From the NCBI GenBank assembly GCA_947440715.1, contig CANETI010000210.1, forward strand, positions 1-5,171: DNA of 5,171 bases, in the 5' to 3' direction. Every line of letters begins with the position of its first letter. Position 1 is the stretch's first letter. Both the position numbers and the translations under genes were made by a program. The notes beneath the pieces were generated by a model. The model worked only from the letters and a program-made list of their open reading frames with translations, did not search any database and had not been told where the DNA came from. The DNA is from Planctomycetota bacterium. GTDB lineage: Bacteria > Planctomycetota > UBA11346. Positions 3,868-5,171 of the stretch are shown here, one piece after another.

Positions 3868-5171
3868 ATGAGCAGCTTGTCTTTGGATTTCACAAATTGC
3901 CTGGCCGAAGCCATTGGTGCCACCCACGGTTTGATCAAATCTGAAATTGATACCTTGGTTGCTAAGTTCCCCAAGCACCACGAAAATGTCGACGAGTTAC
4001 GTGCCAATGGTGAATGTGCTTTTTTCGATCTGCCCTATCAAGATCTCAGCGAATTACATGCGGCACTAAAAAAACATAGTGGCCAATGGGACAATCTGGT
4101 GGTGGTCGGAATTGGCGGAAGCGCCCTCGCCGCACGTTGTTTGTTAGGTGCATTAGCACACGGAGCCTACAACGATCAAGACAGTAAAGCGCGGAAAAAT
4201 GCTCCGCGGGTGTTTTTTGCTGACAATCCAGACGCTCAATACCTCAGCGATTTAATAGAGGTGCTGGATCTGAAGAAGACACTCTTTCAAGTCGTCAGCA
4301 AAAATGGCACTTCGGCAGAAACCATCTGTATGTGGCTATGGCTGTCTGAATTATTAAAAAAGAAAGTTGGCAAGGGTGCTCTGTCTCATCAGGTCATCAT
4401 AACCACTGATCGGGAAAAAAGCCCGCTCATGGAAATCGCCAAGCAAGAAAAAATAGAGACTTTACCCATTCCCAGTAACCTCCCAAGTCGTTATGGGATA
4501 TTAGGAAATGCGGGATTATTTGCAGCTGGACTCTGCGGCATTGATATTGTCGCTCTTTTAGCTGGTGCCGGTGACATGGATAAACGCTGCCGGCATGGCG
4601 ATGCCATGCGCAATCCCGCCTATATGCATGCGCTCATTCATTATTTGCTAACGCGCAAGCGACGCAAAACCATGCATTCCACGTTTTCCTTTTCGAATCG
4701 CTTACATGCGGTTGGAGAATGGTATACGCATTTAAGTTCGGTGAGTCTGGGTAAAATGCTCAACCGCAAAGGCAAAGCGGTGCACGTTGGCCCCAGCCCG
4801 GTTGCGGCCCGTGGTAACTTTGATCTACATGGACAAATGCAGCTCTTTTGTGAAGGGCCATTTGACAAAGTGGTGACATTCATCACGGCAAAAAATCTCG
4901 GCCCGGCTATCGTTGCGCCTGCGAGTTATCCAAAAATGGAAGCCTTTACCCACCTACAGAATGCTGATTTCACCAATCTCATCGACCATGGTTTCTTAGG
5001 TGCCGAGCAACACATTACCGCCGCTGGTCGCCCCAACATGGCCATTCACTTAGATGTAATTGATCCCGCCAATATCGGTCGCCTGATTTTTATGCTGCAG
5101 CTCTCATCCGTCATGAGCGCCGAACTGTACGGCATTGACCCATTTGACCAACCAGGCATTGAGCACTGCAA
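3868..5171 (+). CDS. pgi: Short-form phosphoglucose isomerase homologue, 3' end cut by window edge
   Basis: Family function: glucose 6-phosphate to fructose 6-phosphate interconversion in the cytoplasm, feeding glycolysis and nucleotide-sugar synthesis. There are 434 full codons, close to the roughly 440-450 residues of short bacterial PGIs. Seen: V-G-I-G-G-S-A-L (80-87), the first SIS-domain phosphate loop; S-K-N-G-T-S-A-E (144-151), the second phosphate-binding loop; P-S-R-Y-G-I-L-G (206-213) with R208 at the catalytic-arginine position; D-L-H-G-Q with H321 at the ring-opening histidine position; and the C-terminal signature F-D-Q-P-G-I-E-H-C, then AA of codon 435, consistent with the catalytic lysine. 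Oddity: in W-Y-T-H-L-S-S-V-S-L-G-K (281-292 region by motif, V292 by codon count) valine stands where the usual W-A-E-S-L-G-K has the proton-transferring glutamate. The GTG codon at 4741-4743 differs from GAG by one base. Family membership is firm. Isomerase activity is uncertain unless the valine is a sequence error. Confidence 0.9.
   Translation, partial: MSSLSLDFTNCLAEAIGATHGLIKSEIDTLVAKFPKHHENVDELRANGECAFFDLPYQDLSELHAALKKHSGQWDNLVVVGIGGSALAARCLLGALAHGAYNDQDSKARKNAPRVFFADNPDAQYLSDLIEVLDLKKTLFQVVSKNGTSAETICMWLWLSELLKKKVGKGALSHQVIITTDREKSPLMEIAKQEKIETLPIPSNLPSRYGILGNAGLFAAGLCGIDIVALLAGAGDMDKRCRHGDAMRNPAYMHALIHYLLTRKRRKTMHSTFSFSNRLHAVGEWYTHLSSVSLGKMLNRKGKAVHVGPSPVAARGNFDLHGQMQLFCEGPFDKVVTFITAKNLGPAIVAPASYPKMEAFTHLQNADFTNLIDHGFLGAEQHITAAGRPNMAIHLDVIDPANIGRLIFMLQLSSVMSAELYGIDPFDQPGIEHC

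Noticed and set aside
3804..4007. 67-codon minus-strand ORF over the start of the isomerase gene
   Set aside because: It is antisense to the well-supported pgi start, with no family likeness.
4641..4886. 81-codon minus-strand ORF inside the isomerase gene
   Set aside because: It is antisense to conserved PGI motifs and is best explained as a shadow frame.

Overview
The window looks like a piece of a Gram-negative, probably proteobacterial, chromosome of intermediate GC content. The lineage cannot be fixed from the sequence: there is no rRNA or tRNA and no lineage-specific gene. The proteobacterial suggestion rests only on the general look of the short-form phosphoglucose isomerase, the sugar-methyltransferase-like protein and the two glycosyltransferases.

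Layout, left to right. Bases 1-138 are the 3' end of an unrecognised plus-strand gene that starts outside the window. Bases 139-484 hold no convincing gene, only a possible 36-residue one-helix membrane peptide (198-308) that contains a 12-bp tandem duplication. Then comes a GT-B family 4 glycosyltransferase (485-1594, +), which ends in a perfect 10-bp hairpin shared with the convergent class I SAM-dependent methyltransferase (1633-2586, -). A 134-bp divergent spacer with a 10-bp palindrome and a repeated 10-mer separates the methyltransferase from a GT-A family 2 glycosyltransferase (2721-3581, +). A 286-bp spacer follows; part of it is open on the minus strand and may be an inserted or decayed element that also supplied the tail of the GT2 gene. 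The window ends inside a short-form phosphoglucose isomerase gene (3868 to the right edge, +), which lacks only its last few codons.

How the genes fit together: two glycosyltransferases plus a methyltransferase of a type often found beside glycosyltransferases suggest synthesis or decoration of a surface polysaccharide (O-antigen, capsule or exopolysaccharide), and phosphoglucose isomerase would link this to the hexose-phosphate pool. This is inference from families. The genes alternate in strand and so cannot form a single operon.

The observation most worth checking is in the isomerase-like protein. By alignment from memory with short bacterial PGIs, its catalytic-base glutamate (in the usual W-A-E-S-L-G-K motif) is a valine at residue 292, one base change (GTG for GAG) from the expected codon, and other signature positions are also altered. 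No CRISPR array, known insertion sequence, toxin-antitoxin pair or defence system was recognised, and I do not claim a new system here.
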